Shown here: positions 16,785-24,878 of the stretch, piece by piece
Layout of the letters: every line of letters begins with the position of its first letter
How positions within the stretch are numbered: position 1 is the first letter of the stretch
Assembly (NCBI RefSeq): GCF_003031405.1
Contig: NZ_CP020469.1
Coordinates: forward strand, 124,001-188,000
DNA length: 64,000 nt
Reading direction: 5' to 3'
DNA from: Halomonas sp. 'Soap Lake #6'
Lineage (GTDB): Bacteria > Pseudomonadota > Gammaproteobacteria > Pseudomonadales > Halomonadaceae
Made by a program: the position numbers and the translations under genes
Notes under the pieces: model-generated
What the model saw: the letters and a program-made list of their open reading frames with translations, nothing else
What the model was told of the DNA's origin: nothing
Databases searched by the model: none

Positions 16785-17925
16785 CGGCCTCTTAACCGCT
16801 GCTAGCAAGCAGCCAGAGCCGATAAAGGCGGCTCGTGAGCTGGCCCAAGCGCTATGCCACGAGCAGTTAGGATTTGTGCTGTTTTTCTGTAGCGCGGAGT
16901 ACCCGTTACCAGCGTTGGCTGACGCACTAAATGAGGCGTTTGGGGAAGTGCCTATGAGTGGCTGTACCACTGCAGGTGAGATTACTCCTCAAGGGTATGA
17001 CCGTGGCTCAATAGTGGCGATTGGGTTTGATAGGCGTGTATTTGCCATAGAAACAGCGCTAATCGATGACCTTGAGCACTTTGACCTTGCTTGTGCACAG
17101 CCGTTAGTAGATGCCTTGTTGGAGCGCTGCCGTCAGCAGACTCTTGCTCCCATCAATGAGCATAGCTTTGCGCTGACTCTGCTAGATGGGTTATCCAGCC
17201 GTGAAGAACAGGTATTGGCAACGCTGGATGCAGCACTTGGGCGTATTCCCAGTTTTGGTGGCTCGGCGGGTGATGATAATCATCTTGCGCACACCCACGT
17301 TTATGCCAATGGGCGCTTCTACACCCGTGCGGCTGTGGTCGTCATGCTAAACACGCGGCTGCCGTTTGAAGTGTTTTCAAGCCATCACCTTGTTCCTCTG
17401 GCGCATAAGCTAGTCGTCACTGATGTTGATCGCGAACAGCGTCGCGTATTAGAGCTGAACGGGCTACCCGCCAGCGGCGTGTATGCAGCACTGGTGGGGT
17501 GTCGTGTTGATCAGTTAACGCCTAATGTATTTGCCCAGCATCCCCTCGCGGTTCACCTTGGCGGCCAGCACTATATCCGCTCCATTCAGCGGGTTAATAG
17601 TGATGGCAGCCTGAGTTTTTACTGTGCGGTAGAGACAGGTATTGTACTAACCGCAATGCGTCCTACGCCGCTGCTAAACGACCTAAATGCGATGTTACTC
17701 AGCGTGAGGGAGCGTCTGGGAAGTGCCGCTACGATTATTGGTTGTGACTGTTTTCTGCGCCGCATGGCACTGGAGTCCTTGCAGCAAATTGATCAGGCCT
17801 CAGCGCTGCTGCGCCAAGCACGGGTAGTAGGGTTTAATACATACGGTGAGCAGCACCACGGTATGCACGTTAACCAAACCTTTACGGGGGTGGCGTTTGG
17901 CGCTCTTCCAGCTGTCAGCAGATAG
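16738..17925 (+). CDS. FIST-domain sensor protein (FIST_N and FIST_C)
   Basis: A 395-residue soluble protein with FIST N-terminal (about 30-225; MSGCTTAGEITPQGYDRGSI) and FIST C-terminal (about 235-375) domains. FIST domains are proposed small-ligand sensors that work with signalling proteins. It is a stand-alone sensor between two hybrid kinases. The first ATG (16738) overlaps the kinase gene by 47 bp; an ATG at 16765 (MASLEHNGLL) is an alternative, and neither has a strong ribosome site. Co-translation with both flanking kinases suggests it supplies a signal to the soluble kinase downstream, which has no sensor domain of its own. Confidence 0.88.
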   Translation: MQPWKSGAVMASLEHNGLLTAASKQPEPIKAARELAQALCHEQLGFVLFFCSAEYPLPALADALNEAFGEVPMSGCTTAGEITPQGYDRGSIVAIGFDRRVFAIETALIDDLEHFDLACAQPLVDALLERCRQQTLAPINEHSFALTLLDGLSSREEQVLATLDAALGRIPSFGGSAGDDNHLAHTHVYANGRFYTRAAVVVMLNTRLPFEVFSSHHLVPLAHKLVVTDVDREQRRVLELNGLPASGVYAALVGCRVDQLTPNVFAQHPLAVHLGGQHYIRSIQRVNSDGSLSFYCAVETGIVLTAMRPTPLLNDLNAMLLSVRERLGSAATIIGCDCFLRRMALESLQQIDQASALLRQARVVGFNTYGEQHHGMHVNQTFTGVAFGALPAVSR

Positions 17926-19285
17926 CAACGAAACGGCCGATAACGCTGCGCTGCGCGAAGAAAACCGCCGCTTGCGCAAGGTCTGCCAAGCGCTCATGGA
18001 ACGGGTTGAGTCGGGGGGCAGCCCTAACAGCGCACCTTATGCAGCGTTTGAGCGTTCGGTACTGCTGGCCGAGCAGGTCCGTGAGCGCACGGATGCACTA
18101 CACCGTACACTGGATGAACTGAGCCAGGTAAATGCACGGTTGCTCTCTGCTAATGCTGAAGCAGAAGCCGCGAATCTTTCTAAAACGAAATTTTTAGCAG
18201 CTGTTAGTCACGATTTATTACAGCCCTTAAACGCCGCTCGATTATTTGCCAGCGCCCTGGAAACCCATGCATTACCGGAAGCCTCCCAAGCGTTAGTTGG
18301 GCATATAGGTCGTTCGCTAAAAGATGTGGAGGGGCTACTGGGTACGCTGGTGGATATTTCCCGTTTGGATGCCGGTGTACTGCATGCCGACAAAGCGCCC
18401 TTTGCAGTGAGCACATTATTGGATGCGCTAGCCGAGGAGTATCAGCAGGTGGCGGCGGTGCGTGGCCTCACCCTGCACTATGTGCCCTCTAGCGCATTGG
18501 TAGAGTCCGATTTGGCGTTGCTGGCGCGCGTGGTGCGTAATTTTCTGAGCAACGCTGTGCGCTACACCGAACAGGGCCATCTGTTGCTTGGTTGTCGCCG
18601 GCGGTCTCAAGGCCTGGAAATTATTGTGGGCGACACGGGCCCCGGCATCCCCGAGCTTCAGCGTAAGGCTATCTTTCTTGAGTTTCGCCGGGCAAGCCAA
18701 CCGCTTAATAACCATAGCCGTGGGCTAGGGTTAGGCCTTGCTATTGTTGATCGTATCAGCACGATGTTGGACCACCCCATTACGCTTACCTCAAAGCTGG
18801 GGCGCGGGTCACTCTTTTCTATTTTGGTGCCATACGCCCCTAGCACCACTGGGGGTGGTGGCAACAAAAAAGCCAGCGCGATAGCTCGCAGCACCTGGGA
18901 GTATGACGACCCGCTACAGGGCTGTGTGGTGTGGGTGATTGATGATGATCCCGCGATTATCGAAGGTATGCAGGCGTTGCTAGGCAGTTGGGGGTGTCGC
19001 GTGCGGGCGGCGGCCACCGTAAGCGCTCTAGAAGCGGTTAGCGACGGAGAGCGCCCAGCTGTACTGCTGGTGGACTACCACCTAGGTGAGCATCGTGAAA
19101 ACGGTATTGATTTGGCCACCCGGCTGCGGCGACGCTACCCTGGGCTTGCGACGGTTGTCATTACCGCCAACCATGAAGCTGCGGTAAAGCGTGCCACCCG
19201 AGAAGCAGGCATGCACTGCTTGCTGAAACCGCTAAAACCACTGCGTTTGCGGATGCTTCTGGGCACGCTACTCGATAGCCATTGA
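17846..19285 (+). CDS. Soluble hybrid histidine kinase (NahK/ErcS'-like)
   Basis: A 479-residue cytoplasmic kinase with no membrane helix. An N-terminal coiled coil (about 35-115) precedes a HisKA domain with His122 (VSHDLLQPLNAARL), an HATPase domain (FLSNAVRYT, DTGPGI, GLGLGLAIVDR) and a C-terminal receiver with Asp410 (LLVDYHLGEH). The DLLQPLNAARLF signature is typical of NahK/ErcS'-type kinases that act on LuxR-type regulators. With the ATG at 17846 the overlap with the FIST gene is 80 bp; a TTG at 17897 behind a G-rich stretch would shorten it and is a reasonable alternative. The partner is probably the regulator encoded convergently next door. Confidence 0.88.
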   Translation: MSSTTVCTLTKPLRGWRLALFQLSADSNETADNAALREENRRLRKVCQALMERVESGGSPNSAPYAAFERSVLLAEQVRERTDALHRTLDELSQVNARLLSANAEAEAANLSKTKFLAAVSHDLLQPLNAARLFASALETHALPEASQALVGHIGRSLKDVEGLLGTLVDISRLDAGVLHADKAPFAVSTLLDALAEEYQQVAAVRGLTLHYVPSSALVESDLALLARVVRNFLSNAVRYTEQGHLLLGCRRRSQGLEIIVGDTGPGIPELQRKAIFLEFRRASQPLNNHSRGLGLGLAIVDRISTMLDHPITLTSKLGRGSLFSILVPYAPSTTGGGGNKKASAIARSTWEYDDPLQGCVVWVIDDDPAIIEGMQALLGSWGCRVRAAATVSALEAVSDGERPAVLLVDYHLGEHRENGIDLATRLRRRYPGLATVVITANHEAAVKRATREAGMHCLLKPLKPLRLRMLLGTLLDSH

Positions 19286-19321
19286 AGGGTGCTCGCTTAA
19301 AAGACTTATCAGGTCAGGCGC

Positions 19322-19993
19322 TTAACGTTTGGCGAAAGAGTGGGGCAGCTCCTCCTCGCTGGCAATTACAATTGCATGCACCCGGCTGGTAGCACCAAGC
19401 TTACGCAAGATCGCCGACACGTGGGTCTTTACGGTAGTTTCAGCAATCGACAACTCCCTAGCTATCTGCTTGTTAGACATCCCCTGGGCCATGTAGCGTA
19501 ATACATCCTGCTGCTTATCGGTTAGGCGTGCCAAGCGCATCTTTTTCTCTGTTGGTACTGCTGATAAAGAGCGTGCCGCATTGGGCGGGGGAGGCCGGCG
19601 CATGATATCCGCGGGTAAATAGAGCTGGCCCTGAAGTATCTGCGTTAATGCCGCCAGCAACTGCTCCCTAGGTGTTGATTTGGGGATATAGCCGACGGCC
19701 CCAAGCGTAATGGCATCCAGCACTAACTGGCGCTCCTGGTGAGCGGAGACAATGGCAACGGGGAGCCATGGGCAGCGCTCTCTCAGCGTTTTTAGCCCCT
19801 CCAGTCCTTCAGCGTCGGGCAGGCTTAAATCGAGCAGCAGTAAATCCAAGCCGTCGTGCGCCTCTATAAGGTGAATCGCCCCTGCCAAACTATCTGCTTC
19901 AAATAGCTGAGTGTCGGCGAGTCCGGCGCTAACCACCGCATGCAGCGCATCGCGGAACAACGGGTGGTCATCTGCCACTAACAGCGAGTACAT
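19322..19993 (-). CDS. NarL/LuxR-family response regulator
   Basis: A 223-residue regulator: a receiver (VADDHPLFRDAL, phospho-acceptor Asp in LLLDLSLPD, lysine in YIPKSTP) and a C-terminal LuxR helix-turn-helix (MSNKQIARELSIAETTVKTH). The frame opens at 20008, but that extension holds the GGAG ribosome site of the ATG at 19993, so I chose 19993. It is convergent to the soluble hybrid kinase and divergent from the aldehyde dehydrogenase gene. In Pseudomonas, comparable LuxR-type regulators (AgmR/ErbR, EraR) control ethanol oxidation; a similar role here is inference. Confidence 0.88.
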   Translation of the reverse strand: MYSLLVADDHPLFRDALHAVVSAGLADTQLFEADSLAGAIHLIEAHDGLDLLLLDLSLPDAEGLEGLKTLRERCPWLPVAIVSAHQERQLVLDAITLGAVGYIPKSTPREQLLAALTQILQGQLYLPADIMRRPPPPNAARSLSAVPTEKKMRLARLTDKQQDVLRYMAQGMSNKQIARELSIAETTVKTHVSAILRKLGATSRVHAIVIASEEELPHSFAKR

Positions 19994-20113
19994 GGCGTCT
20001 CCTACCAAGGGATGAGGGTGCGTCCTGCCATCGGGCTATATCGCTAACAGCCTATGTGTTCAACACTGAGTAGGCACCTTTTTTTAATAATCATAATACT
20101 CAGGAGCTTTACG

Positions 20114-21634
20114 ATGATCTACGCCAATCCAGGTGACGCGGGTTCCGTTGTGTCGTTTGAAAAACGCTACGGAAACTACATTGGCGGTGAATTTGTGCCC
20201 CCAGTGAATGGTCAATACTTCGACAATATTAGCCCTGTTAACGGACAAGTATTCTGCGAAATTCCTCGCTCTAGCGCTGAAGATATTGAAAAAGCGCTGG
20301 ATGCAGCCCATAAAGCAGCGCCAGCCTGGGGTAAAACCTCGGTTCAAGAGCGCAGCAACACTCTACTCAAGATTGCCGACCGGCTTGAGCAAAACCTAGA
20401 AATGCTCGCTGTTGCGGAAACCTGGGACAACGGTAAAGCGGTTCGTGAGACCCTCAATGCTGATATTCCCCTAGCGGTTGATCACTTCCGCTATTTTGCG
20501 GGTTGCCTACGTTCTCAGGAAGGTAGCGCAGCAGATATCGATGCTAACACCGTGGCCTACCATTTCCATGAACCATTAGGCGTGGTTGGGCAGATTATTC
20601 CCTGGAACTTCCCGATTTTAATGGCGGCCTGGAAGCTCGCACCTGCACTGGCAGCAGGCAACTGTGTGGTCTTGAAGCCCGCAGAGCAAACCCCCGCCTC
20701 AATTTTGAAAGTAATGGAAGTCATTGGTGATCTGCTACCACCCGGGGTGTTGAATATCGTTAATGGTTTTGGCGCTGAAGCTGGCCAAGCACTAGCCACG
20801 AGTAAGCGTATCGCCAAAATTGCCTTTACTGGCTCAACGCCAGTTGGGGCGCATATCCTTAAATGTGCGGCGGAAAACATTATCCCCTCCACCGTAGAGC
20901 TAGGCGGTAAATCCCCCAACATCTACTTTGCCGACATCATGAACGCTGAACCGACGTTTATTGATAAAGCCGTCGAAGGGTTGGTGCTAGCGTTCTTTAA
21001 CCAGGGCGAAGTATGTACCTGCCCGTCTCGCGCATTGATTCAGGAGAGCATGTACGACGAGTTTATGGCCAAGGTCATTGAACGCACAAAAACCATCAAA
21101 CGTGGCAACCCATTAGATACCGATGTGCAGGTGGGTGCTCAGGCATCTCAAGAGCAGTTCGACAAAATCATGTCGTACATGGATATCGCTCGGGATGAAG
21201 GTGCAGAATTCCTCACCGGCGGTGATAAAGAAACTCTGGACGACAGCATCAACAGTGGTTACTACATCCAGCCCACGCTGTTGAAGGGTAACAACCAGAT
21301 GCGTGTCTTCCAGGAGGAGATCTTTGGCCCGGTGGTGGCAGTGACCACCTTTAAGGACGAGGAAGAAGCGCTGGCGATTGCCAATGACACCGAGTTCGGT
21401 CTGGGTGCTGGCGTATGGAGCCGCGATATCAACGTCGCTTTCCGTATGGGCCGTGGCATCCAAGCTGGTCGCGTATGGACCAACTGCTACCATCAGTATC
21501 CCGCCCACGCAGCCTTTGGCGGTTATAAAAAGTCAGGCGTAGGTCGCGAGACCCATAAAGTCGCCCTTGAGCACTACCAACAAACCAAGAACCTGCTGGT
21601 GAGCTACGATATTAACCCACTAGGTTTCTTCTAA
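20114..21634 (+). CDS. exaC: NAD-dependent aldehyde dehydrogenase (acetaldehyde type, ExaC-like)
   Basis: A 506-residue cytoplasmic ALDH. The catalytic cysteine lies in [13 protein letters not shown] and the general-base glutamate in VELGGKSPN; the NAD-binding GSTPVG and [10 protein letters not shown] segments are present. The N terminus ([20 protein letters not shown]) is typical of ExaC/AldB acetaldehyde dehydrogenases. The ATG at 20114 has AGGAG upstream; the open frame back to 20054 lacks this support. It starts 120 bp from the divergent LuxR-type regulator and precedes an AdhP-like alcohol dehydrogenase, so the set fits ethanol or short alcohol oxidation to acetate. Confidence 0.9.
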   Translation: MIYANPGDAGSVVSFEKRYGNYIGGEFVPPVNGQYFDNISPVNGQVFCEIPRSSAEDIEKALDAAHKAAPAWGKTSVQERSNTLLKIADRLEQNLEMLAVAETWDNGKAVRETLNADIPLAVDHFRYFAGCLRSQEGSAADIDANTVAYHFHEPLGVVGQIIPWNFPILMAAWKLAPALAAGNCVVLKPAEQTPASILKVMEVIGDLLPPGVLNIVNGFGAEAGQALATSKRIAKIAFTGSTPVGAHILKCAAENIIPSTVELGGKSPNIYFADIMNAEPTFIDKAVEGLVLAFFNQGEVCTCPSRALIQESMYDEFMAKVIERTKTIKRGNPLDTDVQVGAQASQEQFDKIMSYMDIARDEGAEFLTGGDKETLDDSINSGYYIQPTLLKGNNQMRVFQEEIFGPVVAVTTFKDEEEALAIANDTEFGLGAGVWSRDINVAFRMGRGIQAGRVWTNCYHQYPAHAAFGGYKKSGVGRETHKVALEHYQQTKNLLVSYDINPLGFF

Positions 21635-21655
21635 GAGGTTAACTTGCAGTAATAG

Positions 21656-21680
21656 CGCCCGGCCATGTTGCCGGGCGTTT
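21656..21680 (+). terminator. Terminator after the aldehyde dehydrogenase gene
   Basis: A perfect 8-bp stem (CGCCCGGC with GCCGGGCG), a 6-base loop and TTT follow the stop by about 20 bp. Confidence 0.75.
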
Positions 21681-21758
21681 CTGCTCCCCCCTGACGCCCA
21701 CGCTACCGATAAGAGCAGTGATTAACTGCCACATTTTAACATCATTAGGAGTCGCATC

Positions 21759-22787
21759 ATGGATAGCACAATGCGGGCGGCGGTCGTGCGCGAGTTCGGC
21801 CAGCCGTTGGTGATAGAAGAAGTAGACGTACCGCGCCCTAAACAGGGGGAGGTGTTGATGAAAGTGGCAGCCTCTGGGGTGTGCCATACCGATTTACACG
21901 CGGCCCATGGAGATTGGCCGGTGAAGCCCTCTCCGCCTTTTATTCCAGGGCATGAAGGTGTCGGGCATGTGGTCGCCGTGGGGGCTGGCGTATCCCATGT
22001 CAAAGAGGGCGATCGCATCGGTGTACCGTGGCTCTACTCTGCCTGTGGCTACTGCGAGCACTGTTTAGGTGGTTGGGAGACACTTTGCGAGTCCCAGCAG
22101 AATACCGGCTACAGCGTTAATGGCGGGTTCGCTGATTACACCCTGGCAGATGCAGGCTATGTAGGGCGCCTTCCAGATGCTGTCGATTTTATAGAAATAG
22201 CCCCTGTTCTGTGTGCTGGAGTAACCGTTTATAAAGGTTTAAAAATGACCGATACCCGGCCCGGTCAATGGGTGGTGATTTCGGGTATTGGTGGCCTGGG
22301 CCATATGGCGGTGCAGTACGCTAAAGCCATGGGCCTGAACGTTGCTGCTGTTGATATCGACGATGGCAAGTTAGCACTGGCCGAGCGGTTAGGTGCAACT
22401 GTGACCGTTAACGCCATGAAAACGGATCCAGTGGCCTACCTGAAGAAAACCATAGGCGGTGCCCATGGCGCGCTAGTGACGGCGGTATCGCCAAAAGCAT
22501 TCGACCAAGCCCAGAATATGCTACGCCGTGGGGGCACACTGGTGCTCAATGGCTTACCACCGGGTGATTTTCCACTGCCGATTTTCAGCACGGTGCTCAA
22601 TGGGATTACCATTCGTGGCTCTATCGTCGGTACCCGCAGTGACCTGCAGGAGGCGCTGGACTTCGCCGCTGAGGGCAAGGTCAAGGCAACGGTTGCAACC
22701 GATACGCTGGACAATATTAATGACATCTTCCAGCGCATGATTGATGGCAAAATCGAGGGCCGTATTGTGCTTGATATGGCGAGCTGA
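21759..22787 (+). CDS. adhP: Zinc-dependent alcohol dehydrogenase, AdhP-like
   Basis: A 342-residue medium-chain dehydrogenase. Catalytic-zinc ligands appear in [15 protein letters not shown] and [10 protein letters not shown], the structural-zinc cysteines in the [15 protein letters not shown] segment, and the NAD-binding motif in [19 protein letters not shown]. Length and motifs match propanol-preferring AdhP. AGGAG lies before the ATG. It would interconvert ethanol and acetaldehyde, feeding the upstream aldehyde dehydrogenase. A terminator lies between the two genes, so each probably has its own promoter. Confidence 0.92.
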   Translation: MDSTMRAAVVREFGQPLVIEEVDVPRPKQGEVLMKVAASGVCHTDLHAAHGDWPVKPSPPFIPGHEGVGHVVAVGAGVSHVKEGDRIGVPWLYSACGYCEHCLGGWETLCESQQNTGYSVNGGFADYTLADAGYVGRLPDAVDFIEIAPVLCAGVTVYKGLKMTDTRPGQWVVISGIGGLGHMAVQYAKAMGLNVAAVDIDDGKLALAERLGATVTVNAMKTDPVAYLKKTIGGAHGALVTAVSPKAFDQAQNMLRRGGTLVLNGLPPGDFPLPIFSTVLNGITIRGSIVGTRSDLQEALDFAAEGKVKATVATDTLDNINDIFQRMIDGKIEGRIVLDMAS

Positions 22788-22811
22788 TAGCTGGCTGGTT
22801 GGCGCTAATAC

Positions 22812-22836
22812 CAGGGGAGGGCGACTTCCCCTGTTT
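22812..22836 (+). terminator. Terminator after adhP
   Basis: Arms CAGGGGA and TCCCCTG with an 8-base loop, then TTT, 25 bp after the adhP stop. Confidence 0.65.
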
Positions 22837-22857
22837 AACGTTACGCATGAACTTCAT

Positions 22858-22924
22858 ACCAAAACACTTCACATCAACCATTCACATCAACGCTTCAGAC
22901 CAAAACACTTCACACCAGTCATTC
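22858..22924. repeat. Direct repeat of about 26 bp with 41-bp period
   Basis: ACCAAAACACTTCACA begins at 22858 and again at 22899; the similarity continues through a CATTC in both copies. The DNA between the convergent adhP and SulP genes is unusually C/A-rich here and codes for nothing credible. Confidence 0.7.
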
Positions 22925-22925
22925 C

Positions 22926-22953
22926 CTATCCGCTATCCGCTATCCGCTATCCA
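22926..22953. repeat. Heptanucleotide tandem repeat at the SulP stop codon
   Basis: CTATCCG is repeated three times and followed by a fourth copy, CTATCCA. The SulP stop codon (22947-22949, read on the minus strand) lies inside the fourth copy, so the repeat array extends from the last codons of the gene into the 3-prime flank. Confidence 0.85.
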
Positions 22954-24698
22954 GCATTCTCAGTGGCTCTTTCAGCTAACCAGCGGCGCGCCATACGCTC
23001 GGCGTGGGCTAGATTGCTAACCACTGCTAATTTTCCCGCTTCACGACGAATACCTGCGCGTTTAATCTTCAATGCCATGCGCGGTGGCAACCCAACAAAC
23101 ATTACACCTACACCTTGTTCACTCAGTTCACTGCGCAGCGTATCCAGTGCCACCATGGCAGTGGTATCCAAGCTCGGCACATCGCGCATATCCAGAACCA
23201 CAACCCGAACGCCATGATCAATGACCCGTAGCGTGGCAATGGCTTTTTCTGCCGCGCCAAAAAACAGTGGGCCGCTGATTTTATAGAGCGCTACTTCCGG
23301 CGGGAAATATTCATGGGTGGAAGGCGTGTCTAAGCGCTGGGTATTGGTCAGCTGCGCCATACGGCGGATAAACAGCGCCGCCGCTAGGCCAATGCCCACG
23401 GCTACCGCGATGACCATATCGAAAATCACCGTGAGTGCAAAACAGATCACCAGCACTGATACATCGCTGACGGGGGCGCTTTTAAGTGTGTGAACAAAGT
23501 GGCGTGCCTCACTCATGTTCCAGGCAATGATAAATAGCAACGCGGCCAGGGCCGCCATTGGGACAAACCCCAGCACCCCCGCCAGCGCAACAACAGCAAG
23601 CAGGACCACCAGAGAGTGCACCACGGCGGCGATGGGTGAAAAAGCACCACTTTTGATATTGGTGGCAGTACGGGCAAGGGCTGCTGTGGCGGTAATGCCA
23701 CCAAAAAAAGGTACTACCAGGTTGCCCAGCCCCTGACCAATCAGCTCAGCATTAGGGTCATGGCGCGTACGGGTTAGACCATCCGCCACTACAGCACACA
23801 GTAGTGACTCAATGGCCGCCAGTAGCGCAATGGCCAGTGCCGGGCCAAGCAGCGCCTGAATCAGTGCGAAGTTGATCTCAAGTGGGGTGCCGTCCGCCCC
23901 AGGAAAATGCCAAGGCGCGGTAAAAGTAGGCGCGAAGGGTGGAATGCCGCTGCCGCTCTCTCCCTGGAATTCCCAGCTAAAGCGTGAAGCAATAGTATCG
24001 ACTTCAACGCCTCCCAATAGCAGCAGCGTGGCAGCCAGAGTGCCCACCGCCAACCCGACTAACGGAGCGGGAACCGGTGTCTTTAAACGTGGCCATACCA
24101 GCAGCGTTGCCAAGGTGATCAGGCCAACGCTTACCTCCGCCAGTGACAGGCTTGGCAGCGCTTGGCCAATCAGCAGTAAGTTATGTAGGGTGCTATCACT
24201 CAGTTGAACCCCGGCCAAGCCGAGAAAATCAGGTAGTTGCAGCAGTGCAATCACCACGCCGATACCAGCGGTAAAGCCGAGAATGACCGGGTAGGGGACG
24301 TACTGAATCAGGCTGCCCAGCCGCGACAGACCCAGTGCGACCAAAATAGCGCCCGCCATTAGTGTTGCTATCAATAGCCCGCCAAGGCCGTGATTGGCAA
24401 CAATGGGGAACAGAATGACCACAAAGGCCGCAGTGGGGCCAGAGATGTTAAATCGTGAGCCGCCGGTTAGCGCAATCACCGCGCCTGCTACGATGGCGGT
24501 GTAAAGCCCATGCTGGGGTGGCACGCCGGTGGCAATTGCCAACGCCATGGAAAGCGGCACGGCTACCACGCCAATTGTCAGCCCCGCCATCACATCGCGT
24601 TTGAGTTTGCCCAGTGAATAACCTTCGCGCCAAGCGTTAAGCAGCGCACTACCAGGTATCGGGAACACGTACCCCGAGGGACGATGGGCGCGGGACAT
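22947..24698 (-). CDS. SulP-family sulfate/anion permease with STAS domain
   Basis: A 583-residue inner-membrane transporter with about 11-12 helices (residues 25-440) and a C-terminal cytoplasmic STAS domain (about 455-560; VVVLDMRDVPSLDTTAMVALD). SulP marks include GLTIGVVAVPLSMALAIATG near the N terminus and AELIGQGLGNLVVPFFGG. Some members carry sulfate and others bicarbonate; with no carbonic anhydrase fused or adjacent, sulfate is the simpler guess. It is convergent to adhP and co-directional with betT, which has its own terminator. Confidence 0.92.
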   Translation of the reverse strand: MSRAHRPSGYVFPIPGSALLNAWREGYSLGKLKRDVMAGLTIGVVAVPLSMALAIATGVPPQHGLYTAIVAGAVIALTGGSRFNISGPTAAFVVILFPIVANHGLGGLLIATLMAGAILVALGLSRLGSLIQYVPYPVILGFTAGIGVVIALLQLPDFLGLAGVQLSDSTLHNLLLIGQALPSLSLAEVSVGLITLATLLVWPRLKTPVPAPLVGLAVGTLAATLLLLGGVEVDTIASRFSWEFQGESGSGIPPFAPTFTAPWHFPGADGTPLEINFALIQALLGPALAIALLAAIESLLCAVVADGLTRTRHDPNAELIGQGLGNLVVPFFGGITATAALARTATNIKSGAFSPIAAVVHSLVVLLAVVALAGVLGFVPMAALAALLFIIAWNMSEARHFVHTLKSAPVSDVSVLVICFALTVIFDMVIAVAVGIGLAAALFIRRMAQLTNTQRLDTPSTHEYFPPEVALYKISGPLFFGAAEKAIATLRVIDHGVRVVVLDMRDVPSLDTTAMVALDTLRSELSEQGVGVMFVGLPPRMALKIKRAGIRREAGKLAVVSNLAHAERMARRWLAERATENAG

Positions 24699-24777
24699 GG
24701 GACAAGCCTCCTAAGCGATAGGGAAAACAAGCCATTACGCTACGCCTGCCCTAAACCTTGCACAACTGGGCGTTAGT

Positions 24778-24810
24778 CTTGAGCATTCGTCTTGAGCATT
24801 CGTCTTGAGC
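24778..24810. repeat. 13-bp tandem repeat, about 2.5 copies
   Basis: CTTGAGCATTCGT occurs at 24778 and 24791, followed by a partial copy CTTGAGC at 24804. It lies in the upstream region of the SulP gene (minus strand), about 80 bp from its start. Confidence 0.85.
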
Positions 24811-24824
24811 AAATGCAGTAGCAT

Positions 24825-24852
24825 AAAAAATCCCGGCGCTGTGGCCGGGATT
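24825..24852 (-). terminator. Terminator after betT
   Basis: A 9-bp perfect stem (24829-24837 with 24844-24852) with a 6-base loop, followed on the minus strand by a T-run corresponding to AAAAAA at 24825-24830. Confidence 0.88.
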
Positions 24853-24878
24853 GTTTTACACGTTAAGCACTAACACGA

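Noticed and set aside
17846..17925. Fusion of the FIST protein and the soluble kinase by frameshift
   Set aside because: The FIST gene ends in its own stop and both products have complete domains, so two overlapping genes are the simpler reading.
22741..23217. ORF running from the 3-prime end of adhP into the SulP region
   Set aside because: It overlaps two real genes, crosses a terminator and tandem repeats, and its product is low-complexity.
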